Source: UBA4582 sp013204195
GTDB taxonomy: Bacteria > Pseudomonadota > Gammaproteobacteria > Pseudomonadales > Azotimanducaceae
Reading direction: 5' to 3'
Assembly: GCA_963925735.1 (NCBI GenBank)
Contig: CAWUUH010000021.1
Coordinates: forward strand, 1 to 64,000
DNA: 64,000 nucleotides
Numbering within the stretch: the first letter of the stretch is position 1; the number at the start of each line of letters is the position of its first letter. This document shows positions 8,354 to 17,236 of this stretch, in pieces. A program made the position numbers and the translations under genes. The notes beneath the pieces were generated by a model that was not told the origin of the DNA, did no database searches, and was given only the letters and a program-made list of their open reading frames with translations.

Positions 8354-8860
8354 ATGAAAGTAACTGATATTGATTGGGACACCTGGCAACCAGAATTGTC
8401 AGCGACATTATTATTTGTCATCAAACAAGGCCAGGTGCTGCTGATTCGCAAGAAGCGAGGCCTCGGGGCCGGCAAAATTAATGGTCCCGGTGGTCATATT
8501 GAGATCGGCGAGACGCCCCGGGAATGCGCCATTCGAGAAACCCAAGAAGAACTACTGATCACACCGTTGAATGTCCAAGCCAGCGGCGAATTATTCTTTC
8601 ACGCCGAAGATATGCCACGTATCCATGGTTACGTCTTTATCGCCACGGATTATGAGGGTACGCCGACGGAAACCCCAGAGGCCATTCCCCTGTGGACACC
8701 CATCAATGACATACCATTCGACGAAATGTGGGACGACGATCGGCTGTGGCTGCCTGCCGTGCTGTCGGGCAAGGCCATCCATGGTTGGTTTACCTTCGCT
8801 GAAGAGCATTTGCTGGACTCAAAAATCCAGGTCTTGTCAGCCCCAACTCAACCTACTTAA
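8354..8860 (+). CDS. Nudix hydrolase, MutT/MTH1-like
   Basis: A 168-residue Nudix pyrophosphohydrolase. The Nudix box is nearly canonical: Gly47, Glu53, then RETQEE at 61-66, which supplies the metal-binding glutamates; the usual late glycine is replaced by Leu. The strand before the box (LLIRKKRGLGAGKINGPGGHIE) and the WDDDRLWLP segment near residue 125 match the 8-oxo-(d)GTPase/MTH1 group, which removes oxidised nucleotides from the pool. AGGAAG lies about 10 bases before the ATG. It is divergent from the small membrane protein gene. The exact substrate cannot be settled from sequence. Confidence 0.88.
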   Translation: MKVTDIDWDTWQPELSATLLFVIKQGQVLLIRKKRGLGAGKINGPGGHIEIGETPRECAIRETQEELLITPLNVQASGELFFHAEDMPRIHGYVFIATDYEGTPTETPEAIPLWTPINDIPFDEMWDDDRLWLPAVLSGKAIHGWFTFAEEHLLDSKIQVLSAPTQPT

Positions 8861-9031
8861 CGTACCCACGCCTTCGCGGCGCGCACCAGCGGAATAGACA
8901 CCAGAATCTTTATGGCCCTGGGTTCACCAGGCTACCTCGACGCCAGCCCGGCAAACTTCTTGATGAGGCCGCCCTGAGCCGCTATGGTACTGTCTCGTCG
9001 CCCCCTTTCCATTGCTGACTTAAGGTGCCCT

Positions 9032-9802
9032 ATGGCCAAATTGCAGGTTCACCAATTTCCTTGCCTTTCAGACAACTACGGCTACTTGATTCACGACAGC
9101 GAGTCCAATTTGACTGCGGCTATCGACACGCCGGAAATTGAACCGCTGAACGCGGCGCTAAAGCTCCAGGGTTGGACCCTGACCCACATATTCAACACCC
9201 ATCACCACTTTGATCATGCGGGTGGTAATCTGACGTTGAAGGCGCAATGGCATTGCCAGATCATCGGCTCCAAGACTGATGCCGATCGAATACCCGGCAT
9301 CGATATTCTGATGGCTGATGGCGACAGTTTTGACTTCGGTGGTCACTGCGTTCAAGTGTTCGATGTGTCTGGCCATACCTTAGGCCATATCGCCTACTAT
9401 TTGCCGGATGATGCTGCGCTGTTCAGTGGCGATGCGTTGTTTGCACTAGGCTGTGGCCGATTATTCGAAGGCACGCCAGCTCAGATGTGGCATAGCTTGC
9501 AGAAATTGCTGGCTTTGCCAGACGATACACTGGTGTATTGCGCCCATGAATATACACAGGCCAACGCTCGATTCGCGCTCAGTGTTGAGCCTCAGAATGA
9601 CCAGCTGCAACAGCGCGCTCGAGAAATTGACGCCCTCAGGGCAGCGGGCCAGCCCACCGTACCCTCATTACTGGGCGTCGAAAAAGCAACCAACCCCTTC
9701 CTGCGCCCGATGAGTCTCAACCTGCAAGACACCCTCGATATGACAGACGCAGAACTGGTTGATGTGTTTGCCAAAACTCGCCAACTCAAAGACAATTTTT
9801 AG
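9032..9802 (+). CDS. gloB: Hydroxyacylglutathione hydrolase (glyoxalase II)
   Basis: GloB hydrolyses S-lactoylglutathione to lactate and glutathione, the second step of methylglyoxal detoxification in the cytoplasm. The metallo-beta-lactamase-type metal motif is at residues 56-62 (THHHFDH), with further ligands in GHTLGHIAYY, the SGDALFALGCGRLFEG segment and CAHEYT. The protein ends with the family's C-terminal domain including NPFLRP. I chose the ATG at 9032 with AAGGTG 6 bases upstream, giving 256 residues, the usual length; the longer frame from 8984 adds 16 residues without family support. It is monocistronic. Confidence 0.95.
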   Translation: MAKLQVHQFPCLSDNYGYLIHDSESNLTAAIDTPEIEPLNAALKLQGWTLTHIFNTHHHFDHAGGNLTLKAQWHCQIIGSKTDADRIPGIDILMADGDSFDFGGHCVQVFDVSGHTLGHIAYYLPDDAALFSGDALFALGCGRLFEGTPAQMWHSLQKLLALPDDTLVYCAHEYTQANARFALSVEPQNDQLQQRAREIDALRAAGQPTVPSLLGVEKATNPFLRPMSLNLQDTLDMTDAELVDVFAKTRQLKDNF

Positions 9803-9958
9803 CAGCGAACCAGGCCGAATTGACCAGGCATATTACTCGCATGCCAGTGCATTGCCGTTCTGAAGCATTTTTAAGTCACAAGATCACAGCAGCTGAGTCT
9901 GCCGCTTGTCATTCAACGACTTCCGCCATCGCCGAGGGGACTCTTCTAGGGCCCCACG

Positions 9959-10681
9959 CTAAACCGAAAATATCTCCGTCCAAAAATTCTCAATCGAGCG
10001 ACTCGCCCGTTGATTTGCAGCGGGATTAAACACCGCGCCGAAGTCCGGGTTATTGGCATCCGGATTGGTGAAGGCGTGCATCGTACCGCCATAGGCATGG
10101 ACCTGCCAGTCGACGCCAGCGCCGCTCATCTCTTGCTCAAATGCCAGCACCTGTTCTGGCGGCACCATCGGGTCATCATGTCCATGCAGACACAACACTT
10201 TGGCGCTAATCAGCGCGTTGGGTTCGGCGCCAGCAGAGAAGATCCCGTGAATGCTGATCACGCCACCGACATCCGCGCCGGCACGCGCTAACTCCAGCAC
10301 GCACATACCGCCGAAGCAATAACCCATGGCGCCAACCTTCGACGCATCAACCTGGCCCAAGCCCTTGGCACAGGTTAGCGCTGCCAAAATCCGCTTTCTG
10401 AGCTTCGCCCGGTCTGCCGCGAAAGGTCCCATCAGGGCACTATTGCCTTCAACGTCACTATCACTGCCAAACACGCCCTTGCCATACATATCCAGGGCAA
10501 ATCCAACATAGCCCAGACGCGCCATTTCTTCTGCCTTAGCGGTGGCGAAGTCCCGCCGCCCGGTCCAGTCATGGGCGACCAAAACCAAAGGCCTCGGCCC
10601 CTTTATACTTTCGTCGTAAGCTAGATAACCCTCAAGAACCACATCGCCATCTCGATATTCAACGTTTTCCGTATGCATCAT
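9959..10681 (-). CDS. Dienelactone hydrolase family protein
   Basis: A 240-residue alpha/beta-hydrolase of the dienelactone hydrolase family. The nucleophile is the cysteine in GYCFGG (Cys122), with Asp170 (HGHDDP) and His202 (GGTMHAF) completing the triad. The N-terminal HDWTGRR segment forms the oxyanion region. Classical members hydrolyse dienelactone to maleylacetate in chlorocatechol breakdown, but many homologues have other ester or lactone substrates, and no chlorocatechol genes are nearby. AGGAG stands 5 bases before the first of two consecutive ATG codons. The gene follows the SulP gene by 45 bases and may be co-transcribed with it. Confidence 0.88.
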   Translation of the reverse strand: MMHTENVEYRDGDVVLEGYLAYDESIKGPRPLVLVAHDWTGRRDFATAKAEEMARLGYVGFALDMYGKGVFGSDSDVEGNSALMGPFAADRAKLRKRILAALTCAKGLGQVDASKVGAMGYCFGGMCVLELARAGADVGGVISIHGIFSAGAEPNALISAKVLCLHGHDDPMVPPEQVLAFEQEMSGAGVDWQVHAYGGTMHAFTNPDANNPDFGAVFNPAANQRASRSIENFWTEIFSV

Positions 10682-10726
10682 CAGTCTCCTGTTTATTTAT
10701 CCTCTAGACTCCCGACCTAACCCCAC

Positions 10727-12454
10727 TCAAACTTCGGCCAAGTCCTTCAGGGCAAGATCAGTAGAAAAATACACATTGCCCTGCATATTCGCAAAAAACT
10801 CAGTCTCTTTCAGCTTATCCATCACCGGACCCTTAACTTCCGCCAGGTGCAACGTAACCCCCACTTCAGCCAGGCTATCCTGCAATAGCTCGAGCATTTC
10901 CAGACCACTAGTATCAATAAAATTGGCCGAACTACAAATCAAAATGACATGTTTGATCGCCGGCGAGTCGGCAATCTTGTTAAACAGGAAGACCTCGATA
11001 TAACGCGTATTCACAAAGTAGATACTCTCATCGATTCGCAGCGCGAGAACTTGCGGTGAAGTCCCCACATCGTGACGTAAAACGTTGCGAAAGGTTTCCG
11101 TATTGCCGACCCGACCGACAACGGCAATATTGGGTTTGCTGCTGCTTCGAATGAGCAACAAAAATGAAATGGCGATGCCCGCAAGAATACCGGTCTCGAC
11201 CCCAAGCCCTAAGACCGCGAGAAACGTACAGGCGAAGGTCACCGAATCAATTCGATTGAATTGAAACGTCTTTCGAATGCCATGCAGATCGATCAACTGG
11301 ATTGCTGACATCACAATAATCGCCGACAGCACTGCTTTAGGCAGGTAATAAAACCAGGGCGCAAACCAGACCAATGTAATCACCACCAATACACAAGTAA
11401 CCAAAGACGCCACCGGTGTGACGGCGCCGGAACTGAAATTAACGATAGTTCGAGCAAAACTGCCTGCAACAGGAAAGCCGCCGACCATGGCGGAACCCAG
11501 ATTGGCCAGACCCAAACCGACAAGCTCCTGGTTCGGTTCGATTTTTTCGCGACGTTTACTCGCCACTGCCGCGCCGATGGATGTACTTTCCATAAAGATC
11601 ACCATCGACATCAACAACGCCGACGGTAGTAATTGTTGAATTTCCACAAGACTCAGATCCATTTGCGCCCATGTGGGTAATTGATTAGGGATAACACCTA
11701 CCACTGACACGCCACTGCTCTGAACCAGTCCCATTGACCAGACAATGGCAACCGAAAGGATCACTGCGTACATGGGCGCCGACTTCACCAAACTACCGAT
11801 CCAGCGCGGGTGGATTCCGGTGGATTGCAACAGCGCTTCAAGATGATGACGACAAAACCACAAGAGAAACATCGCCCCGATAGCGATACTCATGGCCGCC
11901 AGATTGAGACTATCCATACCACTGGCAACGTGTTGCAGCACGATCACAACGGCAGTATCAGGGGGCGCAGACAGACCGAGAATGGAGGGAATTTGATTAG
12001 TGATAATCAATATCGCTGCGGCAGTGATAAAGCCGGTCACCACCGCGTGACTGAGAAAACTGACCACAGCGCCAAAGTTGATAATCCTTAACAGCACTAG
12101 TACACCACCGGTGACCATGGCCAACTTAGACGCCAGCAACGTGTACTCAAGGGTGCCGGGAGTTTGAAATGCAGAGACAGACTCAAGACTCATCATCGCC
12201 AAAATCGCTGTTGGCCCTACGGCCAAGGTGCGACAACTGCCAAAGGCGGCATAACACAACAGCGCCATAATCGCCGCATACAGGCCAGTCTCAGCCGGCA
12301 AACCAGCCAGGAAGGCATAGGCGATAACCTGTGGCACGGTAATAAACAAGACGACGATTCCCGCAACCAGATCGGCTCGAAAGGCTTCGCCGTTATACTT
12401 AGGCCACCACTGCATCACGGGCAGAAGATGGGTTAACCAACGTTTCAACAACAT
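10727..12454 (-). CDS. SulP family anion transporter with STAS domain
   Basis: A 575-residue inner-membrane protein of the SulP (SLC26) family. The N-terminal signature PKYNGEAFRADLVAGIVVLFITVPQ precedes about 10-14 membrane segments. The C-terminal cytoplasmic STAS domain runs from about residue 450 to 560 and contains the NFIDTSGLEMLE segment. Members carry sulfate, bicarbonate or dicarboxylates; the ion cannot be assigned. The ribosome site is weak. The neighbours are a GDSL hydrolase upstream (73-base gap) and a dienelactone hydrolase downstream (45-base gap), all on the minus strand, so an operon of three is possible but not required. Confidence 0.93.
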   Translation of the reverse strand: MLLKRWLTHLLPVMQWWPKYNGEAFRADLVAGIVVLFITVPQVIAYAFLAGLPAETGLYAAIMALLCYAAFGSCRTLAVGPTAILAMMSLESVSAFQTPGTLEYTLLASKLAMVTGGVLVLLRIINFGAVVSFLSHAVVTGFITAAAILIITNQIPSILGLSAPPDTAVVIVLQHVASGMDSLNLAAMSIAIGAMFLLWFCRHHLEALLQSTGIHPRWIGSLVKSAPMYAVILSVAIVWSMGLVQSSGVSVVGVIPNQLPTWAQMDLSLVEIQQLLPSALLMSMVIFMESTSIGAAVASKRREKIEPNQELVGLGLANLGSAMVGGFPVAGSFARTIVNFSSGAVTPVASLVTCVLVVITLVWFAPWFYYLPKAVLSAIIVMSAIQLIDLHGIRKTFQFNRIDSVTFACTFLAVLGLGVETGILAGIAISFLLLIRSSSKPNIAVVGRVGNTETFRNVLRHDVGTSPQVLALRIDESIYFVNTRYIEVFLFNKIADSPAIKHVILICSSANFIDTSGLEMLELLQDSLAEVGVTLHLAEVKGPVMDKLKETEFFANMQGNVYFSTDLALKDLAEV

Positions 12455-12527
12455 AGTGGAATCATCATATATACAGCAATGGGAGAAGAGGTAGGCGCTG
12501 TCACGAGCAAGATCGAGGTATAAGCGA

Positions 12528-13304
12528 TCATTTCACCCCCCAGTTTACCGGCGGCGCTGCCTGAGTTGAACCCTGAACTGGCGAATTCAGCAACTCCCCG
12601 AATTGTAACGACAGCGCGGTGGCCAACGATTCACAGGCGAGTGGGCCTGGATGATAACCGTCACGGGCGAGTAGCTGCGCCTGGAAACCCGAAGCCGTGT
12701 CGAACCAGTAAATACCCGAGAGCAATTTCGCCGCTTGTTGCAAGGTCTGATCCAACAGTCGAGCGCGAACACCAAGCGCGAATCTCAGCGGTTGTGGCAA
12801 GGCCGAAAACTGACCCATCGGGGGAATACCCAGAAACACAATAGGCGCGCTGAAGCGCAATTTCAACTCGGCAATCAGGTGCGTAACTTCCCATTGCCAA
12901 CGTGTCACTGATGTTAGATGTGACACGTCATTGACCCCAATAGAGACCAACACCAGGTCGGGCTCAACGCCATCCAATAGCGGTAAGCGGGCAATTAAAT
13001 CTCTGACCCGGTCGCCATTACGGCCCTGGGTTTGCCATAATATTGGCCGACTATTCTGTTGATGTAGTTTAAGTGCGAGTTGCCGAGTCAAGGCTTCCTC
13101 CACATGAGCGACGCCTAGACCTTCGATGACTGAGTCGCCGATCCCCAGTAACAGCAACGAACTTGAACCCTCACCAACCTGACCGTTGCTTGGTCCTCGC
13201 GCAGCGGGCAAGGCCACCGTTCGAGCTCTAACCAGCAGGCCCTGCAGCACTAGCAGCGGCGCAAGAAACAGACACAAGGTCCATAGAATAGTCAGTCGCA
13301 GCAT
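12528..13304 (-). CDS. SGNH/GDSL hydrolase with N-terminal membrane anchor
   Basis: A 258-residue esterase-type hydrolase. Block I is GDS with the nucleophile Ser58; the oxyanion residues are probably Asn96 (GRNGD) and Asn125 (GVND); block V is DGYHP with Asp215 and His218. All catalytic residues are present. Residues 1-30 form a hydrophobic segment, either an uncleaved anchor or a signal peptide, so the enzyme probably acts in the periplasm or at the membrane face. The substrate (lipid, acylated carbohydrate or thioester) is not predictable. It diverges from the riboswitch-controlled btuB gene. Confidence 0.88.
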   Translation of the reverse strand: MLRLTILWTLCLFLAPLLVLQGLLVRARTVALPAARGPSNGQVGEGSSSLLLLGIGDSVIEGLGVAHVEEALTRQLALKLHQQNSRPILWQTQGRNGDRVRDLIARLPLLDGVEPDLVLVSIGVNDVSHLTSVTRWQWEVTHLIAELKLRFSAPIVFLGIPPMGQFSALPQPLRFALGVRARLLDQTLQQAAKLLSGIYWFDTASGFQAQLLARDGYHPGPLACESLATALSLQFGELLNSPVQGSTQAAPPVNWGVK

Positions 13305-13472
13305 AGGGAGCCTTAGCCATGGTTATCGATTTGAGGTTGGTGCCTGCCCTATCAGGCGCTAAGTCAGTCTCACGCAGGGATCCGCATGAGCATGAAGGCG
13401 TTTCATAACCAATGCAAAGAAAACTTCATTGACCCGAGTGGAAAGGACGCCTATCATTCGCGCGTCTTTGTA

Positions 13473-13650
13473 GAAGGTGTCCCCGCGTTTAGTGAATCTT
13501 AGACAACGGGATGAAACGGGAAGCCTGTGAAAACCTGGCACTGCCCCCGCAACGGTAAACGAGTTAGTCCACCTACGACGCCACTGTGCCTATCGGCATG
13601 GGAAGGCAGGTGGACATGAATTTTTTCACTCGTGAGTCCGGAGACCGGCC
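13473..13650 (+). promoter_or_regulatory. Cobalamin (B12) riboswitch controlling btuB
   Basis: The conserved blocks occur in order: AAACGGGAAGCC near 13514, the CCTGGCACTGCCCCCGCAAC block at 13534-13553, GTAAACGAG near 13555, the B12-box part GCCACTGTGC at 13580, CATGGGAAGGCAGG at 13598, and the closing GTGAGTCCGGAGACCGGCC near 13633. This is the adenosylcobalamin-type aptamer. It ends about 110 bases before btuB and represses btuB expression when cobalamin is bound. The exact left boundary of the P1 stem is approximate. Confidence 0.95.
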
Positions 13651-13763
13651 CGCTACTCAACATCACTTTAAACACATCGCGGCGGGCGACTGTGCTGACC
13701 GTCTCGCGGTTAGATGCACCCCTCTGCGCAAAATCAACACTCGGGTGAGAGTGTGGAGGGCAT

Positions 13764-15728
13764 ATGACAGTTCGAATCTATTCCAAGGTAATCTACCGGC
13801 TCACGTTACTATTGACAGTAGCCTGCAATACCGCTGTTGGTGCGACCAATCCATCGCAGACCGCTTCATCGCAGACCGCTTCATCGCAGACCATGACCAC
13901 CATCACAGTCACTGCCTCACGAACTCCCATCAGTATCGATGAAACCGCCAGCGCCATCAGCATCCTCAGCAAACAAGAAATTCAGCAGAGAAACGCCAAC
14001 AGCATCGCCGACTTGTTAAGAGAGATACCAGGATTTGCCGTTAGCCAACAAGGATCGAGGGGGGCAGTAACTCAAATTAGAGTCAGAGGTGCCGAAGCCA
14101 ATCAAGTATTGGTTCTGATTGACGGCATTGAAGCTAACGATGTATCCCAGGGGAGTGAATTTAACTTCGCACATCTGAATGCCGACCAGATCGAACGAAT
14201 TGAAATTGTCCGTGGACCGCAAAGCGCCCTATGGGGTAGCGACGCCCTTGCCGGCGTTATCAACATTATCACCATACCTCGGGTCGATAGCGGCACCCAT
14301 CATCGCCTGTCATTAGACTCGGCAATAGGCGCATTCAACAGCCAGACTATTGGCGCCAACTATCTGTTCAGTGAGCCCCAATATCAATTCAGTCTGGGGA
14401 TCAACGATTATAGAACCGATGGCACCAACATCTCCCGCCAAGGCAATGAAGATGACGGCTACGAGAATACGACCATCGCCATGAACGGCAAATACCTAAC
14501 AGATAATGACCTGCAGCTTGGCTTCAGCTATCGCCAGACAAACTCATCATCGGCATTTGACGACATTGACTATGCGGTAACGGGCTTGCCCGTCGACGCC
14601 GATTTTCGAACCGATGCAAAACAGACCTACAGCATGGCATCAGCAGCATTCAGCTTACTGGATGGCCGACTCAAGCAGTCGCTAAGCCTCTCGAGATCAG
14701 ACTCAGACAACACCAATTTGACAGGCCAAATCAGCCCCGATATCAGTCGTGGCACTCGGGATCGGGTCATGTCACAAACAGATCTATTTTTAGGCCCACA
14801 CACGCTCACCTTCATCGCTGAACATGAAACCGAAGATTACGCCCAGCGCGGCACCGCCAGTTTCTTCGGTGACCCCAACAAGGACCTGACCACCCGCAAC
14901 CGGGCCCTGGCCGCAGAATACCGGCTCAATGGTGATGACTTAGAACTATCCCTGAGTGCTCGACACGAAAATAACAGTGAGTTTCAAAACGCGCTCAGTT
15001 GGCGCACAACCGCGGCCTGGCACGCTAATGACACCACGACACTGTTTGCCTCTGTGGGTGACGCGACTAAAAATCCCACTTTTACGGAGCGCTTTGGATT
15101 TTTTGATGCCTTTCGCGGCAATCCAGCACTTAAACCGGAGCAGGCACGGAGCTGGGAATTGGGGCTTCGGCAACTAATTCCAGCACAGGAAATACTGATT
15201 TCCGCCAGCTGGTTCCACTCTAGCCTGACGGATGAAATCAACGGCTTTGTCTACGACAGCGTGTCGGCCGCCTTCACCGCCAGCAACAACCTGACACAAT
15301 CAGCGCGTCAAGGCCTTGAACTCGACCTGAACTGGCATATCACAGAGCACATGAAGCTACGGGGTAGTTACACCTATCTTGATGCCGTGGAGGATGCCAA
15401 TGGCCCCGACCCGCAAGATGAGATCAGACGTCCTCGCCACCACTTTGCCGTGAACGGCAACTATGCCTGGCAACACAGCAATTTAAACGTCGCCGTGATT
15501 CACACGGGCAGCCAGCTCGACAATTTTTTCCCACCGGTACCACCCTTTCAGATCCGCGTGAACCTGAGGCGCTACACGTTGGTCAATATCGCGCTCAATC
15601 ACGACGTCAGTGACCAGATCCAGCTGCGACTGCGACTCGACAACGCCCTCGCAGCAGACTACGAAGAAGTGTTTGGTTTTCGGGCTCCGGGTAGAGCCGC
15701 TAGCGCCGGCATCCACTTCAGACTGTAG
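13764..15728 (+). CDS. btuB: TonB-dependent vitamin B12 receptor BtuB
   Basis: A 654-residue outer-membrane beta-barrel that imports cobalamin using TonB energy. After a signal peptide (residues 1-26) comes a threefold SQTAS-type repeat, then a TonB-box-like ITVTASR segment, the plug domain (about 50-155, with LREIPGF, VLIDGIEAND, RIEIVRGPQSALWGS and GVINIIT), and a barrel ending in RAPGRAASAGIHFRL with the terminal aromatic or hydrophobic residue required for assembly. GGAGG lies 7 bases before the ATG. The cobalamin riboswitch upstream supports the B12 assignment over other TonB receptors. No periplasmic or inner-membrane B12 transporter genes follow; a strong terminator closes the unit. 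Confidence 0.94.
   Translation: MTVRIYSKVIYRLTLLLTVACNTAVGATNPSQTASSQTASSQTMTTITVTASRTPISIDETASAISILSKQEIQQRNANSIADLLREIPGFAVSQQGSRGAVTQIRVRGAEANQVLVLIDGIEANDVSQGSEFNFAHLNADQIERIEIVRGPQSALWGSDALAGVINIITIPRVDSGTHHRLSLDSAIGAFNSQTIGANYLFSEPQYQFSLGINDYRTDGTNISRQGNEDDGYENTTIAMNGKYLTDNDLQLGFSYRQTNSSSAFDDIDYAVTGLPVDADFRTDAKQTYSMASAAFSLLDGRLKQSLSLSRSDSDNTNLTGQISPDISRGTRDRVMSQTDLFLGPHTLTFIAEHETEDYAQRGTASFFGDPNKDLTTRNRALAAEYRLNGDDLELSLSARHENNSEFQNALSWRTTAAWHANDTTTLFASVGDATKNPTFTERFGFFDAFRGNPALKPEQARSWELGLRQLIPAQEILISASWFHSSLTDEINGFVYDSVSAAFTASNNLTQSARQGLELDLNWHITEHMKLRGSYTYLDAVEDANGPDPQDEIRRPRHHFAVNGNYAWQHSNLNVAVIHTGSQLDNFFPPVPPFQIRVNLRRYTLVNIALNHDVSDQIQLRLRLDNALAADYEEVFGFRAPGRAASAGIHFRL
13852..13892 (+). 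repeat. In-frame 15-bp tandem repeat in btuB
   Basis: CATCGCAGACCGCTT is repeated at 13852-13866 and 13867-13881, with a partial third copy to 13892. It encodes a repeated S-Q-T-A-S segment just after the signal peptide. Copy-number change would alter linker length but not reading frame. Confidence 0.9.
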
Positions 15729-15744
15729 AACCTCTACGAGAAGA

Positions 15745-15774
15745 ACCCCAATAAGAAGGACCCCAATAAGAAGG
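15745..15774. repeat. 15-bp tandem repeat downstream of btuB
   Basis: Two adjacent copies of ACCCCAATAAGAAGG-type units lie between the btuB stop (15728) and its terminator. It is one of several short tandem repeats found next to stop codons in this window. Confidence 0.8.
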
Positions 15775-15776
15775 AT

Positions 15777-15824
15777 GCAAAATAAAGGCCGCTACCGGAG
15801 GTTCCGGGGCGGCCTTTATTTTGC
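15777..15824. terminator. Strong bidirectional terminator after btuB
   Basis: A 16-bp perfect outer stem (15777-15792 with 15809-15824) encloses a second 5-bp stem (CCGGA/TCCGG). The A- and T-rich outer part gives a T-run on both strands. It sits between btuB and the convergent acyl-CoA dehydrogenase gene and can serve both. Confidence 0.9.
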
Positions 15825-15831
15825 GATTGAG

Positions 15832-15887
15832 CTGGGGGCGCCTAGCTGGGGGCGCCTAGCTGGGGGCGCCTAGCTGGGAGCGCCTAG
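15832..15887. repeat. 14-bp tandem repeat, four copies, at the acyl-CoA dehydrogenase stop codon
   Basis: CTGGGGGCGCCTAG occurs four times head to tail (the last with one change). The last copy contains the stop codon of the minus-strand acyl-CoA dehydrogenase gene. Each unit contains GGCGCC, a palindrome. Confidence 0.95.
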
Positions 15888-17068
15888 TCAGGCAATCCCA
15901 GGACACGTTTGGCAATAATATTACGCTGCACCTCATTGGTACCACCGTAAATCGTATGAGCACGACTGCTTAAAAAGGCCCGAGTCGCTTCTAGTTCCTC
16001 AGTAGCAAAGCCCTCGCCTTCCCAGCCATAACCTTGCGAGCCCATCATCTGAGTACGAAACTCGGCCCCATCACGGGCGAGTGTTGCGCCATAGAGTTTA
16101 AAGATCGAAATCGCCTCACCCATGGTCTTACCAGAGGTATTCTCTTCCTTGGCTCGGCGTTGAGTCAGTTGAAAACTTTGGGCATTCATGGCAAATCGAA
16201 CAACCGAATCACGGGTAGAACTGTCGAGAATTTTGCCACCTTGATCCACGCCAATATAAGTTTTGGCGATTTCCGCCAGGGTCGTAGCTGGCCCAAAATG
16301 CCGCGGCCCACCCTCCCCCAGTCCACCCTGACCAGAGCGTTCGTGCTGCAGCAGGCGTTTAGCAACCGCCCAGCCACGATTGAGCTGACCAATCAGATCA
16401 TCCTTGCGAGCGACCGCATTATCGAAGAACGTCTCGCAAAACGGTGACGAGCCGGCGATCAACTGAATGGGTTTGATCGAAACACCAGGCTGGTGCATAT
16501 CGAGCAACATAAAGCTGATGCCTTCATGCTTGGGCACATTCGGGTCTGTACGCACGAGGGCGAACATCCAGTCAGCAAACTGAGCCCCCGAGGTCCAGAT
16601 TTTCTGGCCATTGATCTCGAATATATCGCCCTTATCCACCGCCTGGGTTCGCAGACTCGCCAGGTCTGAACCGGCACCCGGTTCTGAATAACCTTGGCAC
16701 CAAGCAATATCGCCCATGGCGATGCTGGGAATATGCCGAAGCTTTTGTTCTTCCGTGCCGTATTCAAGCAGGGTCGGACCAATCATAGAGGTCCCCATGC
16801 CTGGCATGGGCAGCCGGGCCTCAATGGCCCGCAGCTCAACTTGCAAAACTTGATTTTGTTCAGGGCTTAAGCCGCCGCCACCGTATTCCTTGGGCCATAA
16901 GGGAATACTCCAGCCTTTACTGCCCAACGCATGGCGCCAGGCCAAGAGTTCAGGCTCAATCGGCCTCACGCTGCCGATGGGAATCGCTTCGCCCGGTCCG
17001 CGGGCAGCCGCAGGACAATTGTCGGCGAGCCAGGCTCTGACCTCTTCTCGAAACTCGTCAAGACTCAT
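15884..17068 (-). CDS. Acyl-CoA dehydrogenase family protein
   Basis: A 394-residue FAD enzyme that oxidises acyl-CoA to enoyl-CoA. The family pattern is visible in order: N-terminal helical domain with WPKEYGGGGLS, the WCQGYSEPGAGSDLASL substrate/flavin segment in the middle, NGQKIWTSGAQFADW, and a C-terminal helical domain ending in YGGTNEVQRNIIAKRVLGLP. Length and C-terminus are typical. AAGGGG lies 7 bases before the ATG. It is followed on the minus strand by the terminator at 15777, and preceded by an acyl-CoA synthetase gene 158 bases upstream, so activation and first oxidation of an acid are probably encoded together. The chain type is not predictable. Confidence 0.92.
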   Translation of the reverse strand: MSLDEFREEVRAWLADNCPAAARGPGEAIPIGSVRPIEPELLAWRHALGSKGWSIPLWPKEYGGGGLSPEQNQVLQVELRAIEARLPMPGMGTSMIGPTLLEYGTEEQKLRHIPSIAMGDIAWCQGYSEPGAGSDLASLRTQAVDKGDIFEINGQKIWTSGAQFADWMFALVRTDPNVPKHEGISFMLLDMHQPGVSIKPIQLIAGSSPFCETFFDNAVARKDDLIGQLNRGWAVAKRLLQHERSGQGGLGEGGPRHFGPATTLAEIAKTYIGVDQGGKILDSSTRDSVVRFAMNAQSFQLTQRRAKEENTSGKTMGEAISIFKLYGATLARDGAEFRTQMMGSQGYGWEGEGFATEELEATRAFLSSRAHTIYGGTNEVQRNIIAKRVLGLPD

Positions 17069-17180
17069 ACTTGCCCCTTATAGATAGCGATTTATTTGAT
17101 GCTCAAGAGTAAACCAGTGGGGTTACCAACCTCAATCAAATTCGACTCAGGTGTTGGCTAAGCTCGCATTCCAGTTTTTA

Positions 17181-17236
17181 GTTCTTAGTTCTTAGTTCTT
17201 AGTTCTTAGCTCTTAGCTCTTAACCCTTAACCCTTA
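17181..17236. repeat. 7-bp tandem repeat, eight copies, at the acyl-CoA synthetase stop codon
   Basis: Eight consecutive heptamers: GTTCTTA four times, GCTCTTA twice, ACCCTTA twice. The final units overlap the end and stop codon of the minus-strand ligase gene. Because 7 is not a multiple of 3, the array supplies TAA or TAG stops in all three frames on the minus strand. Confidence 0.97.

Noticed and set aside
8081..8389. 103-codon upstream extension of the small membrane protein
   Set aside because: It overlaps the Nudix start, has no ribosome site, and a strong site precedes the short form's ATG at 8080.
9959..10681. Chlorocatechol pathway from the dienelactone hydrolase
   Set aside because: No chlorocatechol dioxygenase, cycloisomerase or maleylacetate reductase nearby; the family is broad.
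13586..13942. Open frame of 118 codons across the riboswitch into btuB
   Set aside because: It lies inside a structured RNA and overlaps btuB in another frame; codons are not protein-like.
15832..17236. CRISPR-like array
   Set aside because: The repeats are directly adjacent without spacers and their units differ between sites.
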